Assembly: GCF_024170005.1 (NCBI RefSeq)
Contig: NZ_JALJXJ010000018.1
Span: 111,017 to 175,016 of the forward strand
Length of the DNA: 64,000 bases
From: Azospirillum lipoferum
Lineage (GTDB): Bacteria > Pseudomonadota > Alphaproteobacteria > Azospirillales > Azospirillaceae
Direction of reading: 5' to 3'
The translations under genes and the position numbers were made by a program. Under the pieces are notes generated by a model. The model did not search any database. It saw only the letters and a list, made by a program, of their open reading frames with translations, and was not told where the DNA came from. Position 1 is the first letter of the stretch; each line of letters starts with the position of its first letter. Shown piece after piece: positions 1-7,066 of this stretch.

Positions 1-461
1 ACGAACCAGCCATGGGCGTCGGAGGTGTGGCCGCAGACCAGATCGACCAGCACCTTCAGCCCCAACCCATGGGCACGCTCGACCAGCCGGTCGAAAACGG
101 CGAGGTTGCCCATGCGCGGATCCACCGCCCGATGGTCGGCGACGTCATAGCCGAAATCGGTGCGCGGCGACGGGTAGAAGGGGCTGATCCACACCCCGTC
201 GACCCCCAGCGAGGCCACATGGTCCAACCCCTCGATCACGCCGTCGAGATCGCCCCAGCCATCGCCGCCATGGTCGCGGAAGCTGAGCGGATAGATCTGG
301 TAGAGCGCCGCCCCGTTCAGCCAGGACAGATTCGGGCCGGACGACTGGGAATGGGAAAGGGTGTGGGGCAAGGCAGCAGGCTCCGCGCCGGGGTGTGCAC
401 ATGCAAGTCGCCGATGGCGGGTCGCAGATGTGCGGTTCGCGGTATCAGCTTCCTGCTTCAT
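1..461 (-). CDS. GH13 alpha-glucosidase family protein, N-terminal part (runs off the window)
   Basis: The minus-strand frame reads into the first strand and loops of a GH13 (beta/alpha)8 barrel. An ALYQIYPLSFRD motif is followed by GDLDGVIEGLDHVASLGVD, then VWISPFYPSPRTDFGYDV, and the window ends in the conserved region I with DLVCGHTSDAHGWF. This is the usual start of alpha-glucosidases, oligo-1,6-glucosidases and trehalose synthases, which hydrolyse or transfer alpha-linked glucose. The catalytic nucleophile and acid lie outside the window, so substrate cannot be called. An in-frame ATG at 461 gives about 55 residues before the barrel, longer than usual and without a Sec signal, so a later start is possible. 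It is divergent from the kinase-like gene at 614. Confidence 0.85.
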   Translation of the reverse strand, partial: MKQEADTANRTSATRHRRLACAHPGAEPAALPHTLSHSQSSGPNLSWLNGAALYQIYPLSFRDHGGDGWGDLDGVIEGLDHVASLGVDGVWISPFYPSPRTDFGYDVADHRAVDPRMGNLAVFDRLVERAHGLGLKVLVDLVCGHTSDAHGWF

Positions 462-613
462 GGCTAACGAAAGGTTACCGGCCGTTCGTAGTCACAGGGC
501 TAGGCCTTTCGTCGAAGCGCGCCATCGGGACAGAAACTTGCGGACGGGTTCCCTCAGACTTGGCCGCTATGCGGCGCTACGGCTATACCAGCGGTTCTGG
601 CCGGGGAGCGGGA

Positions 614-2191
614 ATGCGGCGGTACGGGACAGCGATAGAGACGGCCACGGTCAAAGACGGGCAGCAGCTCGGCCGCTATCGGCTGCTCGACCTGATCGGG
701 CGGGATGGCGATGCCCGGCTGCACCGCGCGTTGGACACCAATGGGCAGGCTGTTGCGCTGTGGACCGTGCCGCTGGCCTGTCTGTGTGCCGATGCCGCCG
801 GGCTGGAGCGGTTCCGGCGGATGGCGAGCGCCGCAGCCCGGCTTTCCCACCCCGCCATTCCCGCCATCCTGGCCTCCGGCGAGCATGCCGGCACCGCTTT
901 CGTCGCCACTACGCTGGCGGAAGGGCGGACACTCGCCGCGCGGTTGGCCGATGGTCCGCTGGAATGGGACGAGGCTGTCCCGACGCTGGACCGCGTGCTG
1001 TCCGCACTGTCCACCGCGCATCGTGCCGGCGTGGTGCATGGCGCGCTGAACGCCGACAGCATCCTGCATGCCGGGCCAGTGGCGGTGGTCACCGGGTTCG
1101 GCCGGGCGGCATTGAGCACGGCACCGGCGGACCGGCGCGCCGATGTGACCGCCGCCGCGAGGCTGACGGAACGGCTTCTGGCCGGGCATGACGAGCGGCC
1201 GGGGGTGGCGGCCCTGCTGGCAAGACTGCGCGACGAGGGGGCCGGAGCCTTCCCGGAGGCGGGGGACCTGCGTCGGGCCGTCACCGCGCTTGGAGGAGCG
1301 CCTGTTCCGCCGGCCGCTGCCGCCCCGGTTCGGGCGCGCCGTTGGCCGCTTTGGCTCGGCGGTGTTGCTCTGATGGGTGCCCTGGCTGCCGTCGCGGTCC
1401 TGATGAGCCGGCCCCCGCCTTCCCTGCCGCCCGCCCTGCCACCGGTGCCGGCGATGACCGAGGAGGCTGCGCCCGAACAGACTCCCCAGCCAATGGCGCC
1501 CAGGCAACCGCCCGTCGCGGCGGTGTCAGAGGCGTTGCGCTCCATTCCCTGTGCGCTGGTCAGCGTGGAGACGACCGGCGGCCGGCTGCTGGTTTCGGGG
1601 GCGGTTGCCGGGGATCGGGTGGAGACGGCCGTGCGTGAAACGGTCGAGGCCCTTGCCGGCGGCTGGGACCACGGCTTCGACCTTGCCAGAGCGGATGCGC
1701 GGTTCTGCACCCCGCTGGGCAGCGTTGCCACGGCGCTGGACGCCAACCGCGGATTGGCGGAGCCGTTGACGGTGACCGTGCAGGATGGGCCGGGTCTGGA
1801 TGACGGCGATCCGCTGGTGCTGGAGATCCGGGCGCCGGCCCGTCCGGTGCAGTTGCAGGTCGATTACTTCACCATCGACGGCAGCGTCGTCCATCTGCTG
1901 CCCAACCCGTCGGACAGCGCAATCGCGCTGGCCGCCGGTGCGTCTCGCCGTCTGGGGGAGAGGAAAGAGGACGGAAAGCCGGGCATCGGGCGGTCCTGGA
2001 CCATCGGCCCGCCCTATGGAACCGAGATGCTGCTGACGATCGCCACCGCAGCGCCGCTGTTCCCCACCCAACGGCCGGAACAGGAGCCAGCAGCCGATTA
2101 TCTGTCCGCACTGGCCGATGCGCTGGCCAGATTGCCGGACGACGCACCGGCAGCGCTGGCGGATGCGCGCTTCATCAAAACCGGGCCATGA
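614..2191 (+). CDS. Membrane-anchored protein-kinase-like protein (probable pseudokinase) with C-terminal DUF4384-like domain
   Basis: This 525-residue protein starts like a bacterial Ser/Thr kinase (GRYRLLDLIG, then LSHPAIPAIL), but every catalytic signature is degraded. The glycine loop is GRDGDA, the VAxK lysine is replaced (VALWTV, about residue 48), the HRDxxxxN loop reads HGALNADS (about 140), and DFG reads GFG (about 160). A single membrane segment follows at about 241-265, then a proline-rich linker and a domain resembling DUF4384 (IDGSVVHLLPNP, about 396-455), often fused to kinases. I chose ATG 614 because GGGAGCGGGA precedes it; in-frame ATGs exist at 569 and 395. It ends 9 bp from a PP2C phosphatase pointing towards it. 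By inference it is a binding or sensor pseudokinase. Confidence 0.8.
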   Translation: MRRYGTAIETATVKDGQQLGRYRLLDLIGRDGDARLHRALDTNGQAVALWTVPLACLCADAAGLERFRRMASAAARLSHPAIPAILASGEHAGTAFVATTLAEGRTLAARLADGPLEWDEAVPTLDRVLSALSTAHRAGVVHGALNADSILHAGPVAVVTGFGRAALSTAPADRRADVTAAARLTERLLAGHDERPGVAALLARLRDEGAGAFPEAGDLRRAVTALGGAPVPPAAAAPVRARRWPLWLGGVALMGALAAVAVLMSRPPPSLPPALPPVPAMTEEAAPEQTPQPMAPRQPPVAAVSEALRSIPCALVSVETTGGRLLVSGAVAGDRVETAVRETVEALAGGWDHGFDLARADARFCTPLGSVATALDANRGLAEPLTVTVQDGPGLDDGDPLVLEIRAPARPVQLQVDYFTIDGSVVHLLPNPSDSAIALAAGASRRLGERKEDGKPGIGRSWTIGPPYGTEMLLTIATAAPLFPTQRPEQEPAADYLSALADALARLPDDAPAALADARFIKTGP

Positions 2192-2200
2192 TTGCGGTTG

Positions 2201-3016
2201 TCAGGCGATCGCGGTGAAGCGGCCGACCACCACCGTCACATTGTCCATCCCGCCGGCCGCGTTGGCGGCATCCACCAGGGCGGCGGCGGCAAGCGCGGGG
2301 TCGGATTCCTGACGCAGGATGCGGGCGATGACGCCGTCGGGCAGCATGCCGTTCAGCCCGTCGGAACAGAGCATGACCACATCGTCCGGCATCAGCGGCT
2401 GCACGCCGACCTCCGGTTCCACATCCTCCGCCGTGCCGAGCGCGCGGACGATGATGTTCCGTTGCGGCGCGGTCCCACGCCCGCCATTGTCCAGCCACAT
2501 CTGGTAAAGGCTGTGGTCGCGGGTCAGGGGGCGCAGTTCGCCGTCGCGCAGGCGGTAGACCCGGCTGTCGCCGGCATGGAAGACCACCATCTGGGCAGTG
2601 CCGGGGATCCGCCAGATGCCGGCCACGGTGGTGCCCATGCCGCGCCCCGACGAGAAGCCGCGGGCCAGATTCAGTTCGTGAATCGTTCGGTTGGCCTGCT
2701 GTACCGCCGATCGCGCAACCGACAGTGCATGGCGCACCGCAGGCTCGGTCGCCGCCGGGTCCGTCTGTGTGCGGTCGGCATCGTCGCGCTTCACCACGGC
2801 GATCGGATCGGACGGCACATAGTCCAGCAGAATGCCGGAGATCACCTCGACCGCCTTGCGGCTGGCGATGTCGCCGCCGGCATGGCCGCCCATGCCGTCG
2901 CAGACGACCGCGAATTCAGCGTCGGTGCTGGCCTGGAAATTGTCCTCGTTGCGGGAGCGGGTGCGCCCGACGTCGGTCAAACCGGCGACGGTCAGGGCAA
3001 AGGCAGCGTTCGGCAT
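2201..3016 (-). CDS. PP2C-family (PPM) serine/threonine protein phosphatase
   Basis: This 271-residue protein carries the full set of bacterial PP2C motifs: RNEDN near residue 22, the metal-binding DGMGGHAGGD near 40, GDSRVYRLRDG in the middle, SDGLNGMLPD, and a C-terminal GGMDNVTVVV with the last metal aspartate. Enzymes of this family remove phosphate from Ser/Thr using two Mn or Mg ions and are cytoplasmic when, as here, no membrane segment is seen. It lies tail-to-tail with the kinase-like gene at 614, an arrangement like the kinase/phosphatase pairs of type VI secretion loci, but no secretion genes are in view. ATG 3016 is preceded by GGGAG. Confidence 0.93.
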   Translation of the reverse strand: MPNAAFALTVAGLTDVGRTRSRNEDNFQASTDAEFAVVCDGMGGHAGGDIASRKAVEVISGILLDYVPSDPIAVVKRDDADRTQTDPAATEPAVRHALSVARSAVQQANRTIHELNLARGFSSGRGMGTTVAGIWRIPGTAQMVVFHAGDSRVYRLRDGELRPLTRDHSLYQMWLDNGGRGTAPQRNIIVRALGTAEDVEPEVGVQPLMPDDVVMLCSDGLNGMLPDGVIARILRQESDPALAAAALVDAANAAGGMDNVTVVVGRFTAIA

Positions 3017-3235
3017 TCAGGCGGCGGCTCCCGTCTCGCATTTGCCCGATAATGGCGCAAGCCCCACGAAAGATACAGAGTCGATTCCATGGCGGCGATT
3101 TCGGTGCGGCAATTGAAACCTCCGGGTGATCGCGGCGGCCGATACCCCGGTGATGCCCCGGTGATGCCCTGATGATGCGAGCCACCCGATGTGGTATGGT
3201 TGCAGGATATCCCATCGGATGAAGGACGGACCGCC

Positions 3236-3640
3236 ATGGTCGGCAGCATCGGCATCGCGCTCAGCGGTTTGACCGCCCAGACGCGGCGGCTCGACGCCTC
3301 GGCCTCCAATGTCGCGAATGTCCGTTCCACTGGGGCCGTACCCGCGGCGGACGGCAGTTCAGACGGCAAGCGTGCGGCCTACCAGCCGATCGCGGTTGCG
3401 CAGAGCGATGCCAACCCCGGCACGCGCGCCAGCTTCACCCCGATCACGCCGGCCTATCTGCAGGAATATGCACCGGAGGACAGTGCGGCGAACGGCGACG
3501 GCATGGTCGCAGCGCCCAACGTCGATCTGGCGAGCGAACGCATCAACCAGATGGCCGCCAGCCGCGCCTATGGTGCCAATGTAGCGGTCGTCCGCACCCA
3601 GGACGAGATGCTGACCTCACTGCTCGACTCGAAAGTCTGA
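3236..3640 (+). CDS. FlgC-like flagellar basal-body rod protein
   Basis: This 134-residue protein has the N-terminal rod signature (IALSGLTAQTRRLDASASNVAN) and a C-terminal rod helix with NVDLASERINQMAASRAYGANV, both typical of FlgB/FlgC/FlgG proteins that polymerise in the periplasm as part of the flagellar rod. The length fits FlgC (about 135-140). The middle (residues 30-90) is shorter and less conserved than in canonical FlgC, and there are no flgB or fliE neighbours, so it may be an orphan paralogue rather than the main FlgC. ATG 3236 was chosen over the upstream GTG-type extension because AAGGACGGA sits just before it and the rod motif starts at once. Confidence 0.8.
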   Translation: MVGSIGIALSGLTAQTRRLDASASNVANVRSTGAVPAADGSSDGKRAAYQPIAVAQSDANPGTRASFTPITPAYLQEYAPEDSAANGDGMVAAPNVDLASERINQMAASRAYGANVAVVRTQDEMLTSLLDSKV

Positions 3641-3682
3641 TTGTGGGCCGAAAGTCTGACTTCAGGGTTCGCTGACGCGCGA

Positions 3683-3901
3683 TCAGACGGTAATGTTCAG
3701 GTTCTGCCCGCGGGTCGGGGTGACGTTGCCGCCGCCGGAACCATCGCCCGCCCCGCCGCCGGATTGCATCAGAGCCTCAACCGTCGCCTGCTGCTGCTCG
3801 GCATTCTGGTTCAGCGCCTTCACGCCGAAATTCATCTGACCCTGTGCCTGTTTCAGGGCCATCGCCGCACCGGCAGTCGACGAAGTGATGTCCATGCCCA
3901 T
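3683..3901 (-). CDS. YjfB-like putative motility protein
   Basis: This small 72-residue protein begins MGMDITSSTAGAAMALKQAQ and continues with a helix containing FGVKALNQNAEQQQATVEALMQ, then a glycine-rich tail. The layout of a short N-terminal segment, one amphipathic helix and LM(Q) before a disordered end matches the YjfB family (Pfam putative motility protein), whose biochemical role is unknown. It faces the FlgC-like gene and is followed upstream by a FlaG-like gene, which fits a flagellar context. The weak point is the short length, so family assignment rests on one helix. Confidence 0.65.
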   Translation of the reverse strand: MGMDITSSTAGAAMALKQAQGQMNFGVKALNQNAEQQQATVEALMQSGGGAGDGSGGGNVTPTRGQNLNITV

Positions 3902-3940
3902 CCTTAGCTCCCGGGAACTGCGCCCCGTTCCAGGGCGTCC

Positions 3941-4543
3941 TCAGATCACCACATTCACCCGCGCAGCGGAAGTGCCGGTGGACGACGCAGCGACCAGAGA
4001 GGAGTGTGCCACAGAAGCCGTGCCGGCGGAAGCGGCGGGCGCGACAGTGCCGGTTGTGGACCCTGGCGTCCCGGTGGTCCAACGCCCCGTCCCGATGGTG
4101 GATCCGGCGTCCGACAGACCCGATCCGCCCGACCCATCAGATCCGCCACGGCGATAAGCCGCCGATTGTCCGCCTGCTTGGCCGCTTCCATCGACCGTGA
4201 GCTTCAGCAGGGAGGCGCGTTCCGCGTCCTTTTCCTTCTGCTGGGCTTCCTTGTACTGCTTCAGGGCGGCTTCGGTCGGGATCTGCGACACGGTCTTCCC
4301 GTTGGCCGGGTCCCGGTACAGCATCACCAGCCGCGAAGCGTCGGTGTCATAGCTGAAGGCGATGGTCGGAAAGCGGTTGACCAGAGGATCGGCGCCGCCT
4401 CCAGCCATATCGGCCTCCGCCGGCTGGGGGGCGGTGGTGGTCGGAGTCCTGGTGCCGGCCCCTGTGTCAACGGCATCGCTGCCGCGGGGCGTCATGAAGG
4501 CGAACGGCCGTGAGACCGTTGATGTGGCCACAGCCACGTTCAT
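3941..4543 (-). CDS. FlaG-like protein with disordered C-terminus
   Basis: In this 200-residue protein, about residues 63-95 (AFSYDTDASRLVMLYRDP then GKTVSQIPTEAAL) match the FlaG core, where a beta-rich stretch is followed by QIP and a helix. FlaG proteins affect flagellar filament length; their mechanism is not settled. A charged helix rich in K, E and Q follows (QYKEAQQKEKDAERASLLKL), then a Gly/Ser/Thr-rich tail of about 80 residues with low complexity. The tail and the Thr/Pro-rich N-terminus are unusual for FlaG (about 120 residues). It precedes the YjfB-like gene on the same strand by 39 bp, so the two may be co-transcribed. Confidence 0.65.
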   Translation of the reverse strand: MNVAVATSTVSRPFAFMTPRGSDAVDTGAGTRTPTTTAPQPAEADMAGGGADPLVNRFPTIAFSYDTDASRLVMLYRDPANGKTVSQIPTEAALKQYKEAQQKEKDAERASLLKLTVDGSGQAGGQSAAYRRGGSDGSGGSGLSDAGSTIGTGRWTTGTPGSTTGTVAPAASAGTASVAHSSLVAASSTGTSAARVNVVI

Positions 4544-4754
4544 GACCGGCTTGTCCAGATCGGTGAGAATTGAATATTAAATTACCTTAACCCCAGCAAT
4601 GCGTAAAGGCTTTCTTTACTCTTATTTGGGTTGGCGAATCTAACCCGAACAGGGAAAGGGGCTTTCCAGCAAGGAAGCGTTCATGTCGAAAAAACAATGC
4701 CCTCCGTCACATGGGCTTGCAGTGGCGGCACCGCTCGTCCTAAAGCGTTGAGCC
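4544..4754. other. AT-rich divergent intergenic region
   Basis: This 211-bp gap separates the FlaG-like gene (minus) from a TPR gene (plus). It is markedly AT-rich at 4566-4630 compared with its surroundings, as expected for divergent promoters. A 6-bp inverted repeat GTAAAG / CTTTAC with a 5-base spacer lies at 4603-4619. I could not place a confident sigma-28 or sigma-54 element. Confidence 0.4.
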
Positions 4755-5657
4755 ATGGCAACCGTCCTCGAAGCCTTGACGCTGGCGCTCGACCTGCATC
4801 TCGCCGGCCGCTTCGGCGAGGCGCAGGAACTCTATACCCGCATCCTCGACGTGGAACCGGAGCAGCCGGATGCACTGCATTACCTGGGCGTTCTGGCCGG
4901 ACAGATCGACCGGGGGGAATTCGGACTGACGCTGATCGGCAAGGCGCTGGCCCTGAGGCCGGAGGCCGCGGACATTCACGCCAACCGCGCCAATCTGCTG
5001 CGCGGCCTCGACCGGTTGGACGAGGCCGAGGGCTCCTACCGCCGTGCGCTTGCCCTGCGTCCCGATTTTGCGGAGGCCTGGACCGACCGCGCCTTCGCTC
5101 GCCATAGCCGGAGCGATCCGGCCGCCACCGATGCGACCACCGCGATGCTGGAGCGCGCCTTGCGGATCGAACCGGCGCTCGATCCGGCGCGGGAGAAGCT
5201 TGTCGATCTTCTGCACGCACGTGGCCGGCTTCGGCTGGAATCCGGGCAGGTGACGCCGGCGCTGACCGATCTGATCCGGGCCGCGGCACTAGACCCTCGG
5301 GATGCCGACATCGCCTTCCTGCTGGGCAATGCCCTGTTCGCCGCCGGGCTGCGCGCGGATTCGGTGATCGCCTTCCGCAACGCGCTGGCTCTGGTGCCGG
5401 ACTTCCTGTCGGCGGCGCTGAATCTCGGCATCGCGCTGGCGGCGACCAACCATGCCGCCGCGGCGCTGGCCCCGCTGTGCCACGCCGTCCGCATCGACCC
5501 GGCCCACCCGGCGCCGCGCGACACGCTGGCCCTGGCTCTGCGCTCGCTGGGCCGTGCGGAGGAGGCCGATGCACTGGGATTGCCGCCGCCGGCCTTGCAG
5601 CCGCCGAAGCCGGTGGCGAAACCTGCCCCGTCCCGCCGGCCGCGCCGGGACTTTTAA
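4755..5657 (+). CDS. Tetratricopeptide repeat protein
   Basis: This 300-residue protein is almost entirely TPR helices. The first repeat begins LHLAGRFGEAQELYTRILDV, and further repeats show the W/L-G-Y-A-P pattern (for example DEAEGSYRRALALRPDFAEAW and DSVIAFRNALALVPDFLSAALNLG). There is no signal peptide and no catalytic domain; the last 30 residues are proline-rich and basic. TPR solenoids bind protein partners. The N-terminal repeat closely resembles the first repeats of the much larger TPR-glycosyltransferase proteins downstream, so it may be a partner or a remnant of that family. The start at ATG 4755 has only a weak ribosome site. Confidence 0.85.
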   Translation: MATVLEALTLALDLHLAGRFGEAQELYTRILDVEPEQPDALHYLGVLAGQIDRGEFGLTLIGKALALRPEAADIHANRANLLRGLDRLDEAEGSYRRALALRPDFAEAWTDRAFARHSRSDPAATDATTAMLERALRIEPALDPAREKLVDLLHARGRLRLESGQVTPALTDLIRAAALDPRDADIAFLLGNALFAAGLRADSVIAFRNALALVPDFLSAALNLGIALAATNHAAAALAPLCHAVRIDPAHPAPRDTLALALRSLGRAEEADALGLPPPALQPPKPVAKPAPSRRPRRDF

Positions 5658-5668
5658 GCGACCATTTC

Positions 5669-6946
5669 TTAAGCGGCGGGCCGTTCGGCCAGCACCACCA
5701 GCCCCATCACCGGTTCGCCGCTTTCGAAGCGCAGCCGGTCATGGCCGCAGCGGAGCAGGACCAGACCCGCGCCCGCCAGCGCGGCGCGGACATAAGCCTC
5801 GGCATGGGCATAGCGGCCGTGGGTGGCGACGCGGTGGGGCCGTCCGTCGGCCGGATCCAGCTCCTCCACCGTGAAGGCCAGCCGTCCGCCGGGACGCAGC
5901 GCCGCACGGGCGGCGGCCAGAGCTTCGTCGAGGCTGCCGAAGTAGCAGAACACGTCGGCTGCCATGACCAGATCGAAGGCTTGCCGATGGCCGGTCAGGA
6001 AGCCGACCAGTTCCGCCTCATGCAACGCGTCATAGAGGCCGCGGCCGCGGGCACGCTCCAGCATGCCGTCCGACAGGTCGACGCCGACCAGCCGGCGGGC
6101 ATAGGGCCGCAGTGCGGCGGCGCACAGGCCGGTGCCGCAGCCGGCGTCGAGCACGTCGAGGTCGGCGGCCGGAGCATCGTCGGACAGCAGCCCGGCGAGC
6201 AGGGCAGGCGCACGGTAATCCAGCTCCGCCAGCTTGCGGTCGAACTCCTCGGCAAACAGGTCGAAGGTCTGGCGGACGTAATCGTCGGGTGCGCGGGTGT
6301 CGGCCTCCTCGCCGGCGATGGCGGCACCGATATGGCGGGCCAGCGGGTTGCCCGGATGGTCGCGCCGCCACAGCCGGGCCAGCGTCGCCGCATCCTCCTC
6401 CCCGCCCTGCTCGTGCAGCAGATAGAGAACGGCGCTGAGATTGTCATGGGCGTCGGCCCAGTCCGGCCGCAGGGCCAGTGCCCGCCGGTAATCCACGGCC
6501 GCCCCGCCGAAGCGGCCGAGGTCGCGCAGCAGGTTGCCGCAGTTGTTCCACGCCTCCGCATGGTCGGGCCGCAGGGCCAGCGCCTGCCGGAAGGCGGCCT
6601 CCGCTGCCTCCCGCCGCTCCGCCTGCCGCAGGACGGAGCCGAGATTGTAATGCGCCATCCCCTCATGCAGGCCATGGGCGACCGCGGCACGATAGGCGGT
6701 GGCGGCCTCCTCCAGCCGGCCAAGGGCACGCAGGGCGTTGCCGTGGTTGTTATGGGTGCCGGCAAGCGTCGGATCAGCCGCCAGGGCCTGGGCATAGAGC
6801 GGCTCCGCCCCCGCGGCATCGCCGCCTGCGGCCAGCGCGTCCGCCTGCCGGCTGAGCTTCACTGCCGGCAGAAGGGCGGCGCCCGTCAATCCCCTGCCCA
6901 ATCCCCTGCGCAACCCGCCCCGCAAGGACGAGCGTGACCCTGCCAT
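5669..6946 (-). CDS. TPR protein with C-terminal class I SAM-dependent methyltransferase
   Basis: This 425-residue protein has five or so TPRs at about residues 30-165 (for example RLEEAATAYRAAVAHG and EAAFRQALALRPDHAEAWNN), then a class I methyltransferase. The fold begins with a DDYVRQTFDLFAEEFDRKL helix, motif I is LDVLDAGCGTGL (about 263), the acidic loop is VGVDLSDGML, and post-motif I is DLVMAADVFCYFGSLDEAL. Related alphaproteobacterial proteins methylate unknown acceptors; with TPR modules in front, a protein or glycoprotein acceptor is plausible. ATG 6946 is preceded by GGGAGAG. It is convergent with the TPR gene ending at 5657 and divergent from the large TPR-glycosyltransferase at 7067, whose glycan it could modify (inference). 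Confidence 0.88.
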   Translation of the reverse strand: MAGSRSSLRGGLRRGLGRGLTGAALLPAVKLSRQADALAAGGDAAGAEPLYAQALAADPTLAGTHNNHGNALRALGRLEEAATAYRAAVAHGLHEGMAHYNLGSVLRQAERREAAEAAFRQALALRPDHAEAWNNCGNLLRDLGRFGGAAVDYRRALALRPDWADAHDNLSAVLYLLHEQGGEEDAATLARLWRRDHPGNPLARHIGAAIAGEEADTRAPDDYVRQTFDLFAEEFDRKLAELDYRAPALLAGLLSDDAPAADLDVLDAGCGTGLCAAALRPYARRLVGVDLSDGMLERARGRGLYDALHEAELVGFLTGHRQAFDLVMAADVFCYFGSLDEALAAARAALRPGGRLAFTVEELDPADGRPHRVATHGRYAHAEAYVRAALAGAGLVLLRCGHDRLRFESGEPVMGLVVLAERPAA

Positions 6947-7066
6947 CGCGTGCTCTCCCCTCTCCCGCCTGTCGATTTACAGCCGATATCAATGGCATCT
7001 TTACCGTGATCCACCGATGATGGCACTCCCTTTGAGGGTGCGGGCAGTCAGGGACGGGGCCGGAAC

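Noticed and set aside
3181..3215. Sigma-54-like TGGTATGGTTGCA before the FlgC-like gene
   Set aside because: The GG and GC are only 7 bases apart instead of 10, so it does not fit the required spacing.
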